NCBI GenBank assembly: GCA_963971285.1
Contig: OZ020246.1
Location: 10,399,217 to 10,463,216, forward strand
DNA: 64,000 bases
DNA from: Astropecten irregularis
Lineage: Eukaryota; Echinodermata; Asteroidea; Paxillosida; Astropectinidae
Reading direction: 5' to 3'
Numbering within the stretch: position 1 is the stretch's first letter; each line of letters opens with the position of its first letter. The notes under the pieces were generated by a model. That model made no database searches and had not been told where the DNA came from. It saw nothing but the letters and a program-made list of their open reading frames with translations. This document shows positions 24,429 through 35,304 of the stretch, one piece after another. The position numbers were made by a program, and so were the translations under genes.

Positions 24429-24876
24429 TTAAAGATACAGTACAGGATTGGTAACATACCCGAACAGAAATGTTCACAGATTTACGTATAACTTTCAGGT
24501 ATGAAGATGATGCTGGTAGAAACATACCGTTTAAATATGTACGCCTGTGAAATGCTTTTTATCCATATAAAATAAAAAAATACAAGTAGCACTTTATTGA
24601 CTAACTAGAGTTGAAAATGTGCATGAGCTTTCGTAGCAACAACTACTTCATCAGATGCAAACACTCTTGTATCTATCCAGAAATTAGTAAAACAAAGACC
24701 GAAAACAGTTTTGATCTCGGGGTAAGATCAAAACCATTCTTCATGTTTTACAAGAAAAATTTAGTCGAGTTTTCGCTATTTTCTTGTGACTGAGAGGTCC
24801 GAAATTATTCACAGGTTTATTATTTCATGTGCAAGTTTCATCAGACAAAGTGTGAGTGCTGTTCTGTGACCTTTAC
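24429..24876 (+). mobile_element. Composite TTAA-type element, family B relative, with nested insertion
   Basis: Starts TTAAAGATACAGTACAGG with a B-like end and then carries the family A word GTTCACAGATTTACGTATAA. The right end (CTGTTCTGTGACCTTTA) is a rough inverted match to the left. About 24565-24668 interrupts the shared body and contains the hammerhead-like motif, so it appears to be a later insertion. The same body, without the insertion, recurs at 30044-30245. Confidence 0.55.
24621..24658 (-). ncRNA. Hammerhead-ribozyme-like motif, different family
   Basis: On the minus strand: GCAT, CTGATGA, AGTAG, a TTGTTG loop, CTAC, GAAA, GCTC, ATGC. GCAT pairs with ATGC as stem I, and GTAG with CTAC as stem II. 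Both catalytic boxes are intact. The flanking DNA is unrelated to the copy at 3793-3838, so this is a second ribozyme-like family. The distance from GAAA to the closing strand is only four bases. Confidence 0.5.
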
Positions 24877-25317
24877 CAATCATGTATATTATACCTATCG
24901 GGGAGCAGTATTTCAAGTTGCAAATGAAACACGATGTTAGTTTTTTTCTGCAACGCCATTGTCGTTCATGAATATTGTTCGGTCTGTTCCAGTAACAGGA
25001 AGGTTCCCGTAACATAATGTATACGCATCCGATGGATAGGCCTAATTCTAATATACTTTATACGGAAATTATATCAAAACATAGGCTAGATCTTACCCAA
25101 ACATGATCTTGTATGGATTTGGTTTGATTGGTTCCGTGAAATGCAACAATATGGGCTCTCGTATAAGGTGACCTTTAATTTATCATGTTTCTTAAGAAAC
25201 CAAAAGGCCAAGGTGCACGAAGAATGTTATTTATGATAAGAATATACTGTCGAACTAGGTTTGTGGGGCACACTATTTTTCGTTTTTCTTTAGTTTATTA
25301 TTTGATAAATGTTGTGA

Positions 25318-25640
25318 AGGTAGTATCATACTTTGGTAAGAAACCAAAATGAAATGTTCACAGATTTACGTATAACCTGGTATAAAATGGTGTATTTATC
25401 CAGAAATTAGTTAAACAACGACCGGAAATCTTTTTGATCTTTTAAAAGATCAAAAATAAAAGAGAAAAGACTTAAGAAATAATGTGGCTGTTTTTTTTGT
25501 TTTTTTTTACTGTTTTCTCAAAAAGTGGGCACCGTATGGGACTGCAATTTTCACAGATGACTGTTACTGTATCTGTCTTGATATTTTTGCCCATGAATCT
25601 GCATTTAGTGGATAAAAACCAAAGTATGATATTACCTTCA
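25318..25640 (+). mobile_element. TTAA-type MITE, family A, copy 2 (reference-quality ends)
   Basis: Left end AGGTAGTATCATACTTTGGT and right end ACCAAAGTATGATATTACCT form nearly perfect 20-bp inverted repeats. The interior shares GTTCACAGATTTACGTATAA, the palindromic GATCTTTTAAAAGATC and CACAGATGACTGTTACTGTA with the other copies. A T expansion lies near 25491-25508. The 83-codon frame inside is a by-product. Confidence 0.85.
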
Positions 25641-25940
25641 AGTAGTTATAGCTACATACAGATACAAATTCCGTTTTCAAAATTGTTTTTCCTTATCATC
25701 ATTATTTTGTGCAAAATGTGCAAGGACATCTAATTATACTTGTGGGATTTTGGATCACAAATGTTTGTCCGTTTGGATTTTCTTATCATGCTGTTTCAAT
25801 GTGTCCTGGGGAGATATGGGGAAGCGTGCAACAGTTGAACCCTGCGTTATTGGTTGGGACTTTGTTAGAAACGGTTAGGAAGGTGCAAAATTACATACAA
25901 GACTATAGTGTGCAGTATACAATGTGAAAGCAAAATACAC

Positions 25941-26012
25941 ACGGCGGTTGGATTCGAACCCAGTACCTCTCGTCTGTACGCAGGTGACACGTATTTCAAT
26001 GCAGCTACTAAT
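25941..26012 (-). repeat. tRNA-derived sequence (pseudo-tRNA or SINE head)
   Basis: The minus strand contains TAGTAGCTGCATTGAAA (A-box-like) and, about 45 bases on, TGGGTTCGAATCCAACC, a perfect B box. The acceptor stem is not complementary, so it is not an intact tRNA gene. No A tail is visible nearby. Confidence 0.5.
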
Positions 26013-26330
26013 AGAAGGTTATTATTGAAGGCATTAGGAGCCCTGGTTTACTGGATTAGGTTTAGAGAGAGCCCGAAAATAGCGACTGCACCCCACGGAG
26101 AACCGCTGCAGTCGAAGGGCGTTGTGTCTCTAAAAATACCAACAGGCTGTGTCCTTATATGGTCCTGCACATTTTACTCCTCACCACATTGGTTTGGGTG
26201 AGGAAGAGTATAAGTAGTATTAGCCTGGTGATGCAGCAACTTCATGGATGGGAACTGGGGCTTTAAAGGATGGAAGGAGTTTCTCAATTAAATTGAAGGG
26301 AAATGGGTAATTGTGCATGCTTTGTTGCAG

Positions 26331-26429
26331 CTTGTTGATCTTGATCTAAGATGCACACGGATTGGGAAGCTCAACTTCGTGGCTGTTAAATTCACGCGAG
26401 ACTGTATAAACCTGGACAGTTTGACATTG
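26331..26429 (+). CDS. Internal exon, leucine-rich-repeat type (partial gene)
   Basis: The acceptor GTGCATGCTTTGTTGCAG precedes 99 bases, exactly 33 codons in phase 0, followed by GTATTT, a modest donor. The peptide begins LVDLDLRCTRIGKL and ends RDCINLDSLTL. The spacing L--L-L--T-I--L, then C-NL--L-L, is that of leucine-rich repeats of the roughly 26-residue class found in F-box/LRR proteins. The next exon candidate, 27638-27698, joins in the same phase and continues the repeat. The frame stays open to 26777 without splicing, but the residues beyond the donor lose the LRR pattern. Flanking exons upstream were not found. LRR proteins of this class commonly bind other proteins; a role cannot be set here. 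Confidence 0.5.
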
Positions 26430-27637
26430 GTATTTCACAGGGAAACGGTGTTGTCCAAATTAGGGATGCCGTCTCGTCCAGCATCTCTGATCAGCCTGCA
26501 TTGTACAGTCCACTTCTTCTTTCTGGATCACACACTGGCATGCAATGTCTCGATCATTCCCCTGTCACGTCACGTCCGCCGTGCTATAAACCCTGGGTGT
26601 CTGTTGCCGAGCCTGTGCTCTCGCCCTGCGAGTAAACACCTTGAAGATGGAGGTGTGTTAACACCCGTCCGTTTCTGGGTATCAGGTTACGCGCTCGCAC
26701 CTGGATGCCGGACCACCCCGGTGTGCCATGATGCCCACCCCCTACTCACCCTCTTCCAAAACTCTCCCCTCGTATAACGGTCTGTCCCCGGGGTAAATTA
26801 ATTCCTCCGGAATAAATTACAATCAGCAATCAGGAGTACTGCCTGCCAATCCGCCCAGGAGTCGGCTTGCATTCTTCCCTCCCTCCACCTCTCCCCCACC
26901 ACCTCTCAAAACCCCTTTCTTCATGATCAGACTCTCTCCAGTTTTGACAACCTCAATTCCATAAGATGACAAACACCATCCAGTCCGACACCGAGTCATG
27001 AAAACTCGCGTGGGCTCCGGGGGTGTACCCCCCTTGGCCCTGCAGGGCGCCCGGCCCAAGTGTCGTGGGGTGGAAGAGGGTTTTTAGTAGATGTCAACTT
27101 CAATTACTACCACTCTGCAGAAGCGAAATATGGCCGCCGGTGCATGGCACATTATGATTAAGACCGATACCCAATCGAGGTCAACAATAAATGAAAAAAA
27201 AAAAAATCTCCTGGATGCCAAACCGCATCTATTAACTGGAAACAAAATAACTTGTAAACGGACATCACCCTGAACAAGTCTCCTCCCACTATTATTGCTT
27301 TGAATTCTTTCCGTTTTCAACGCGGGGCATAATTATTGGCCCAGGGCCGGCGAAGTTATGAGATGCAAACATGGCCCTGGTGCCCCTCTTCATGCCTCAC
27401 CTAAGTATAAACCCCCAATGCATCCTGTCAACCTCTGACCCTGGTGTCAGTCCCTCCGGATCCCACTGCTACACCTGCGAACCCAACAAACCTGAAGGGT
27501 ATACCTTTACAAACTACAACCCACCCCTCCCCTAGACTCTCACCAAAAGATTCAATGCCACAGGTATGAACAAGTACACAACGACCACACCGCAACATGC
27601 GATATCTCCAACTGCAAATTACTCTATTTTCCCACAG

Positions 27638-27698
27638 AATTATTTCAGTGGCGTGGAAGATTATTTTACAAATCAACACGGTGGAGCCCTCATCTCAG
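27638..27698 (+). CDS. Internal exon continuing the LRR-like gene
   Basis: A strong acceptor (ACTCTATTTTCCCACAG) and a strong donor (TCAG|GTAGGT) enclose 61 bases. In the phase supplied by the upstream exon it reads NYFSGVEDYFTNQHGGALIS plus one base. Joined to LDSLTL it forms a second leucine-rich-type repeat. All three frames are open because the exon is short, so the phase match is the main argument. EDYF-T also recalls arylsulfatases, an alternative I rank lower. The intron between the two exons is 1,208 bases. Confidence 0.45.
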
Positions 27699-27719
27699 GT
27701 AGGTAACGAGTGAATAAGG

Positions 27720-29690
27720 CTTAAGGTATTTCCACAAGTCGGTTGAAAGAACAAGGCATATAAGGCGGTACATGGCTGCAATTGTGGAAGGTGTTTATAA
27801 CAACGAACCTGCTTGTGAAATGATCAAAAGGGTGATAGACCTCGAAACCAACATGCACTGAGACAGGTACCAGACGGTCAAACAAGTTAACAGACTGGTT
27901 TGATTGCAAGGGGATCGACACTACAAGAAATTAACGGTTTGTATACTTGAAAATAATAATAATCAGGGTTCGGTCAAGATTTGGCAAAGAGGCATTTCAC
28001 CTCAAGAGGCATTGTGTCTTGCTCACATTAGTGGAAGAGTGATTAAAACAAAGAAAGCCTCAATGTTGATTTTCGGTTTAAAAGCTAACAATTTCTAAGC
28101 TCATTTCAGATTCAATAATCTGTTAAATTTGCATTAAAAGAATATAATACATTACAAAATGTATTGAGATTCAATTTGGATACGGGACAAAGAAGCGAAC
28201 GAAGGTCTATTGTATCACATTATTATTTGACAAAGTGACTCGATCAAATCAAATTGATGTTCCAAATTGTACATCATCTGATGTTTGATTTCGAAGGGTC
28301 TGCCAAAGCATAAAATAGTCTGGTGCTCTGTTTTCTAGAGCAGTGATGGTGGCTTTATACAACAAGGATGGGACTGAGATGGGAGGAAAATTCATATTAT
28401 AAGGTATGCTGTGCACGCGTTAAAGGGGTCAGGGGGGCTGGCATCCGTCGATGTGTCCCGTGCGTCCTCCTCCCGTGCTTGCATTGCATGCAAGGTTGAA
28501 AAGGTCCGGCACAGGAAGTTCACAACATGTCATGAAAACTTCAAAATGCCGAGTTGCCCCCGGGGACTATCCGAGCCCCGCCCAAATCATTAATCCCCAA
28601 CCAAGAATGACACTTGCTGTAATTGAAAAATCGCACTCTCTCTCTCCATCTAGGCCTATAATAACTGCATGCAATGACCACGTGCAAAATAATATCGCTC
28701 CAAATTGATTTTTTTTGTTGTTGGTTGAATGGGGGGTCCGTCCGTCAAAAAATATTGTCCAAATTTCTCGCCCTCGAAACAAAAAAAATGCTGACCCGGA
28801 TAATATTTTCATTGACGCCCGTGTGCAGAATGGTGTTATTCTTCTATACCAGGTCCCCCCTATGTGCCTGCCCCCCACTCTTTTATTTTGTAGGGTCTGT
28901 AGTAGATGTCTGTCTATACGGGGTGGAATGGAAGCCATGGTTTAATTATTAAGTCCTTTAAACCGGTCAAGTGGGCTTAATGGTAGTGGACGAGTGGTCG
29001 AATTAGCGCGCGGTCTTTTCTCAAGGGGGACTTGTGAAAGCACAAACCGAGAAAAGTGGGGTATGTGCTCCTATCCTGCCACGACAGGCATTTTTTTTTT
29101 ATCTCTCTCTCTCTCTCCCTCCCCCGTTTATTGTTTTTCTTCTTCTTTATTCCCCCTTCTTGGGTGAATTTTTACTAAATTGCCGAGGATGCCTTGGTTT
29201 CAAGCTCTGCGTCGAAGGACTGGGGACGCAAGACACAGGAACTTGCCGGGTGCACAATTTAATGCACCATCTTGACAAGATGGAGTGTTTTTCTACCAAT
29301 ACTTTTTCCCAGGCAAACAGAAGAGGAAATAACGAGTGTCTTTTTTATTTTCATACGGGGTCCGTTGTCATGCTTTTAAAAAAGACTAACGGTCACAGGA
29401 GGCGATCATTATGATAGTGACAGAACAACGGAAGGCTGACTAGGCTGGGACATCTCTCCTACTCGCTGAATTCAATATCACAAAGCTTACAAAATTAGGT
29501 TGATGATTTTGATGTTCAAGTAACGTGTTAAAAAGAAAAACCAAGCCCAAGCACTCAATCATTTTTCTATCAATACTGAAAACGTGGCACTAAAGTAATC
29601 AATTTTCTCTTCTTATTTTTTTAACTTGATCTGGTTTGTACAACTAATAAACTGTTGCAAACTGCTCATCAGCCAAAGTGACCTGAAATA
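27720..29690. other. No supported gene
   Basis: A frame at 27904-28098 and several at 28400-28950 are unrecognized and lack paired splice sites. A (CT)n run lies near 29100-29118. The next exon of the LRR-like gene (it must begin in phase 1) could lie here but was not identified. Confidence 0.35.
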
Positions 29691-29715
29691 TATCAAATGC
29701 TTAGAGCTGGGAGGG

Positions 29716-29756
29716 CCTGACGCGTTTCGATCCTAACTGAGGATCTTTCTCAAAGG
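29716..29756 (-). ncRNA. Decayed hammerhead-like motif
   Basis: The minus strand reads CCT, then TTGAGAA in place of CTGATGA, a GATCC/GGATC hairpin, GAAACGCGTC and AGG. CCT and AGG pair. The GAAA box and both stems survive; the first box is degraded. GAAACGCGTC is typical of this motif class in animal Penelope-like elements. Confidence 0.35.
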
Positions 29757-30043
29757 CAAAATCTTGATCTTTGATCTTTTTGTGATTAATTAAAAGTTAA
29801 TTACATCAATTAGCATTTTCTAATCCCACTCTGGATAAAGCTGATAGAGCGTACATTTTATGAGTACATTTTCAAAATAACCGATTCTAAACTGATTTGA
29901 CCGACCGTGTCGAGCGGCTCTCTTTTGCCGGCGCAATTAACGAGAAACTCGGCAACAATCACAGGTCACGGCCGGTGTTCCACGATTTTTTCTCGGACTT
30001 AGCACATGATAGACCTACACTTAGAAGTTAGAGGTACATTACA

Positions 30044-30245
30044 GAAATGTACCCAAATAGAAATGTTCACAGATTTACGTATGACTTTCAGGGTTTGAAG
30101 ATGGTGCTGGTAGAAACATACCGTTAAAATATTTCCACGTGAAATGAAGTAAATATCAAAAAATTAGTCAAACAAAGACCGAACACAGTTTTGATCTCGG
30201 GGTAATATCGAAACCATTCTTTATGTTTTGTGACCCTCACCAACC
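30044..30245 (+). mobile_element. Fragment of TTAA-type element, family A/B relative
   Basis: Carries GTTCACAGATTTACGTATGA, GGTAGAAACATACCGTTAAA and TTTTGATCTCGGGGTAATAT in the order seen at 24429-24876. Both ends are missing or decayed. Confidence 0.65.
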
Positions 30246-30249
30246 ATGT

Positions 30250-33200
30250 TTTATACCATTAAGCTTCTAACAGTTGTGGTTTAATTACAATGCCTTTGTC
30301 ACAATACACACAAAGGTTCGACTCAAGTTCATTTTTGCGGAGTCCTCTTAGTACACGCGTTTCCCAAAATAAAATCAGCCAGCTTGGTGCTTTGGCTTCG
30401 CAACCGCGTCTGATCTGCACAGAACTTGGAAGTCTTTCAAAAAAAGGAACTGCTGTGATGTTTGGGAAATCCAAACCCATAATAATAATAGTATAATAAT
30501 GCTCAGGAATAATCCGTGTGCCCTTTGATGGATACGAAGCCAAGATTTCCGGCCACCTCGCGTCACGTCTCACGTCACTGCTTGTGGAAATGGGGGGAAG
30601 GGTGAGTGAACCCGAAAGTGAAGTGAAATGACCCCCTCTGATGCATGATGTGGAGACCACATAACGCCCTGTGTGCTTCGGGCTATCTTTTTGAAGGAAG
30701 GAAGAGGGAAATAAAGACCGAGAGAGAAAAAGGGGCAGAAATCCCAGATTTCGGACAGCATCCGGGTATCATTAATTGGGAACGCATGCTGTCGATGTCC
30801 AAAACAACCAGGGGCGGATCCGAATTGAGAAGGCCTTCGGGAGAAGAATGGAAGTGGGTGGGTGGTGACACCTTCTCGGTAAAGATACAACCTTTTTTGA
30901 TTGTATTGTCAAGGTTATTTTCGTTTAGAGAGCATATTGTAAGCAAATTCCACATAACTTGGCCAACTTGGTCGGTCCTTTTGGAAGTTCTGCATGGAGT
31001 TGTCAAATGTTGTCGGTTATAAATTATAGATGTCTTTTAATTGACTTGTCTGACGCATTTGAGAAAAAAATTAATACAAGAACTTTGCCACGCAAACCAG
31101 CTGAAGTCATGAATGTATTTAAAAAGCATCACTCACTTAGCGGTGGCATCTCAATTACTTAATTTCGTGTGATTCATTTCAGGCCAAAGCGACATTGAAA
31201 ACATAAATTGGTTTTCCTACAGCGTGTCCCCCCCAAAAAAAAACCCGAAAAAAACAATAAACAACAAAAAACCCGAAACACTTTGTGTCGAGAACCATTA
31301 TATGAAAATTAAATTGTTTATCACTTCATGATTCAGATATGTGATACAACCATGTCTTGGCTGTCACCATGTAGAAATTGAGCAAAATTGAAATTGAAAT
31401 GGAGAGAAAAAACTAAGACTGAATCATCCAACCTCAAAACCCTATTTTCATCTTTCTTTTAATACACATGATGTGTGTATTGACCACTTATTCTGGAATA
31501 CTGCTTATTTGTTTTTAAAGAGTCACTCTTTCAATTGGTCATAATTATTTTCGCCAATTTCAGAACACAATGGTTCTCGACAAAGTGTTGCGTTTTTTGG
31601 GGACACGCTGTCTAATCTGCCTTTGCTATAATGTAGGCTTAAAACCACGGTCGTGCTCTTTCCCAAGTATAAATTTGGCCCTCACTCATTCACGGATATA
31701 TGCCCTAAAATACCCATGCATCGTTCTTCAGAAGATAGCCTATCACATTGCCCAAGGACAATAAGTCAATTGGAAATGCTGGTGATAAGATAACCAAAGT
31801 ATTAAAGCAATGCAACATCGTATATACACATCGCACAAGACAATTCTTTGTATTGGTAGTGGGTGTGCAAACTGTAATTCGCTGTGACATAAATTATCTT
31901 GCGGAGGCCGTGGTATAATACCTTGGTAGGCTGGTACCGACCAGCAGTCTTGATTTAGTGCGAGGGGCTGGTTTTCCACACGCATTACATTGAGCTGTCG
32001 ACAAGTAGGCGTACACCTGTGCCCAGCGAATTTTCATGAAAAGTGCGAACATTATCCTTACCCACAATATTGCTTTAAATTCATCCGTATGAGCTTTTCA
32101 ATTTCACACAATAATAACACTGGGATTGCATAGAGATATGAGGAAATATTTCATTAATTTTTCAAATGAAATCATACACAGGAAATGTCCGTCTGTGCGT
32201 GTTTTCCTTCCTAAATAAAATAAAACAAAACAATAAGGATATAATGTTTACAACCCATTATATTGTCTAGGCCATGTAGGCCAATTCAATATTCGGTTGA
32301 AAATCAATGAATTTATATTCGGAGATTATGAAATTCATGAAATTATGCAATTTATCAGAAATATTGGAATTGGTTCACTGAAATATACACGGGGAGGGTT
32401 AGATGCGCACACTATCTCGGGTGTTCAAACACCAAGAATTGTGGGACAAATCTTTTATCTGCTAGGTCATCCATTCACTCACGCATTGCCAAATCCTTCG
32501 TACCCCTCCCTTTATTGGCCTATATCTTTTCCCCTATCATTTTTCCCTCTCGCTTAAGATCAAGATTCCCCCCTCCGATATGCCGCTTTAACTTTTAAGG
32601 TCAGATTGTTATTATCTAGTGGCATTTTGTGCTGCATGTCCTAGAAGTATAGGAGACAGTAACGTGCGTGATGTTAAATACAGTGTAATCTTGGCAATAC
32701 TACAAGCACGGATGGTGAACAGATGGGGGAAAAGCCAGGCCAACTGTGGAGGGAAAAAAAGCCTGAGCATCCCCGCTCCAGTTGTGGCCAATATCAGCCA
32801 GCCTGGGCCTCATGATACACACCACAGCAGCAGAATTCTGTCAAATGACGACGTTACAAACAAAAAACCTCTTGTTTACAAACAAACTGGACGGATGTGG
32901 TAAACACTGTGGGGGCAAACGAAGCAGGGAGTCCACATAGGCGTGCCAAATGTATACTGACAATACGTCGATGATTTATTAGCGGTAAAAAACCAAGTTT
33001 CTACAAAATCGTCTGCTGCCGTGCTGCACCGTTTGCATATCATGGAACATGATTCGACATTATGTGCAAGTTCCACAAATACATGGATTCTCCTAATAAA
33101 AACTCACTCACAAAGTCCGTGGCTCTAGCATATTTCATTATACCCCCTGACTGGTGCACTATACAGCACCTATGGATAGTTCGGTCGGATTTTAAATGTT

Positions 33201-34180
33201 TTGAAATGAAAACTTCTACTGTAATATCTGTATACATATTGGATTATGATGCTCAGTGACTCATTATGCATTTCATAGAGTGGCAAAACTCATATAGTGC
33301 GAATTTAGTTCTTTTTAATAGTGAACTGCAGTTCTAATCGGTTTAGACAGTATAGATATAGATCGAAACATCATCAGTAGTGGGCACATCGTGACATAGC
33401 TACGACAATACTGTGGACATCCTCGCGTTATAGGCAATGAATGATCGCAAGAAGCTGAACAGTCATATAGTGACGTCCAATTTACATCACTTCGCAGTAT
33501 AGTCAACCAGGCTCAAACTTTCAAAGGGGAAAAAGGGGGTAAGTTTCAAACGTTCCTATAGTATCCCCGATATGTGCTTAGCAGAAAGGCACTGGGGCCC
33601 CAGCCACACGGCATGACGCCAATCATTGATTAATTGCCTGGTAATCGGCAGTTGCAATAAAGAGAAACTTTTCCCGCTTGCAAGAATTGCTCCCTGGGAG
33701 TGAAAATCCAAAAGAGACATTAAGTACATTATTCATAGCAGTGGACATAATAATCCGTTCTGCTAAGCGTAAAAAGTTTTGCACTAAGCCGGCGTGTATA
33801 ATAATACATCAACTCCTATTCTATTCGGAAATCCGGTCTAGGCCTAGTGCATTAACATAGCAATATTTGCCTAGAATTAACATAGCTTATCTAACCCCGA
33901 TTTCTATCAGCATAATTTTGGTAACTGTTTGTAGCACAAAGGGGTTAGAAAGACATTACATCTGGGAATGAAATCTTCGGAGTACCGAGCGAGCGGGAGC
34001 AGAAAATGAAAACAAGCCTTCCGCCTTACAATAACAGGCATGGTATTTTCCTAAACCATGCAACGAAAACAGCAGCCATAAAATAGGATTTTTTTTTCGG
34101 CCGTTATGCACGCGCGTCAGGTAAGGGTATAACTTCTATCCGTCCGGTTCATGAGTTTGTTTTCGTTAGATTGTCATTCT
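30250..34180. other. No strongly supported gene
   Basis: A 133-codon minus-strand frame at 30259-30660 and plus-strand frames at 30645-31022 overlap each other and match nothing. GTGAGT near 30602 has no clear acceptor. 33980-34180 becomes more CpG-rich toward the promoter region that follows. A marginal terminal-exon candidate is listed at 31564. Confidence 0.35.
31564..31631 (+). CDS. Marginal terminal exon candidate
   Basis: A strong acceptor, TTTTCGCCAATTTCAG, precedes two bases and 22 codons including a stop. Its phase would accept the donor of the exon at 27638-27698 and would add EHNGSRQSVAFFGDTLSNLP then LL. The link rests only on phase and strand, over 3.9 kb of intron. Confidence 0.15.
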
Positions 34181-34193
34181 TATTTTTTTCCAG

Positions 34194-34319
34194 ATGGATC
34201 TGGCAGGATATTTAGCCTCCACAATGCTCGTTTCGGATCAGTATTTTTCTTTTTTTTTGCTGACGAGCCAGAAACCCCGGTGTTCTCTGCGAACGGGACG
34301 GGTTAAGACAAATTCATAG
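34194..34319 (+). CDS. Short ATG frame immediately after a strong acceptor
   Basis: CATTCTTATTTTTTTCCAG is followed directly by ATG and 41 codons plus stop, beginning MDLAGYLASTMLVSDQYF. Start codons just inside a second exon are common. No domain is recognizable, and the middle includes a T-rich low-complexity stretch (QYFSFFLL). It may be an upstream frame of the transcript starting near 34.7 kb or chance. Confidence 0.2.
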   Translation: MDLAGYLASTMLVSDQYFSFFLLTSQKPRCSLRTGRVKTNS

Positions 34320-34456
34320 CGGTCTGGTGGCGACGGTATGAGGCAAGAGTTTGGCTGAGCAGCCGCTCCACAAAAAAAAAAGGACGGCCCATTGGACGTT
34401 GTGTTTTCTTTTTACTTGATTAATTCAATTTGAGGGGAAGGCCCGGCTAGTCGGAA

Positions 34457-34621
34457 ATGGCAGCCGACCAATGCGCTGTATGTGGACGAGGCTGTGTTTC
34501 TTCGCAAAACACCGATACATGGCTCCTTAAGATAACAGGGGCAAGGGGTTTGTTGCTCTTGTATAATACGGCAAAACATGAGGGAGGTCGCCCGCCATTG
34601 ATTCGGAGTGAAAGTCTTTAA
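34457..34621 (+). CDS. Short CpG-rich frame with paired cysteines
   Basis: ATG with A at -3 and G at +4 opens 54 codons that start MAADQCAVCGRGCVSSQN. The CxxCxxxC cluster could bind zinc but the frame is short and lacks a second cluster. It ends before the TATA box at 34680. It may be the first coding exon of an alternative transcript; no donor is convincing. Confidence 0.2.
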   Translation: MAADQCAVCGRGCVSSQNTDTWLLKITGARGLLLLYNTAKHEGGRPPLIRSESL

Positions 34622-34678
34622 ACGGCGGCGTTTGGGCGTCCCGGCCGTAGAATTGCTGCCGTGCCGGTCCGGGGAAGG

Positions 34679-34692
34679 TATATATTTATCAG
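34679..34692 (+). promoter_or_regulatory. TATA-box promoter candidate
   Basis: GTATATATTTATC lies in a CpG-rich setting (34300-34760), 187 bases before the ATG of the first-exon candidate. Transcription would start near 34705-34715 and give a leader of about 155 bases without splicing. Confidence 0.35.
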
Positions 34693-34866
34693 CCAGATGA
34701 TTTTGAGAGAGCTTTCCTGAGCCGGTCTCCCGGAGTCCGCCTATGCCGCGGTTTCACTCGCTGGATTTATTCACTGGCCAAGTTGGAATTATTAACTTCA
34801 CTATTATAGCAGGAAGATTACACCATTCCTGGATTCGAAGCAGCGACTGAAGGCCACGAGTCCACC

Positions 34867-34992
34867 ATGGCGAGTTACATGAGCAAAGCACAACACCCTG
34901 CAACTATCAGGAGCTATCCTCCAAACAGGCTCATCCTAAGATGCTGTGACCTCTGCACGAGAAGAACCAAAACTGCACTGCCCAAAACAGAG
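34867..34992 (+). CDS. First coding exon, unrecognized protein
   Basis: The ATG stands in an ideal context (CCACCATGG), with an in-frame TAG 48 bases upstream. The frame runs 42 codons to GAG|GTAAGA, a consensus donor, so it leaves in phase 0. The peptide starts MASYMSKAQHPATIRSYPP and contains RLILRCCDLCTRR, basic with a CCxxC cluster; there is no signal peptide. I do not recognize the family. A TATA box lies upstream and a CpG-rich region covers the promoter. No certain second exon was found; the phase-0 reading of the acceptor at 37242 would add 12 residues and a stop. The 22-bp minisatellite (35.3-36.4 kb) would lie in its first intron. Confidence 0.45.
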
Positions 34993-35304
34993 GTAAGACA
35001 TTTTTAAAGGCGTTATTAATACGACCCTTCTTTTCCATGTTTGCTTTATCACTCTTACAATGCCTAAAAGCCCAGGCCTTACTCGAACCAAACTCACATC
35101 CAGAACAAAAGTATACTGTTTTATAAGAATCGACCTAGGCCAAGGTACGTAGGCCAGAATTAGAACTTGGTGTTGCATGCTTTTGTGATGTTCCCTTTCA
35201 CGCTATACTGCTCCGCCTACATGTTCAAACTTCTGAAAAGTCGCAGTGTGACGTCACCAGTAGCAAGCTTGACTTACTGCTCAACAGTGGCAGTTGTAGG
35301 ATCC

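Noticed and set aside
25941-26012. Functional tRNA gene on the minus strand
   Set aside because: The B box is perfect but the acceptor stem does not pair and the A box is imperfect.
27638-27698. Arylsulfatase identity for the exon reading NYFSGVEDYF
   Set aside because: Only EDYF-T fits; no VGKWH or DDLGW exon was found nearby, whereas the LRR reading is supported by a phase-matched neighbour.
30259-30660. 133-codon minus-strand frame
   Set aside because: Starts at GTG, overlaps other open frames on the plus strand, and includes a TAATAATA simple repeat.
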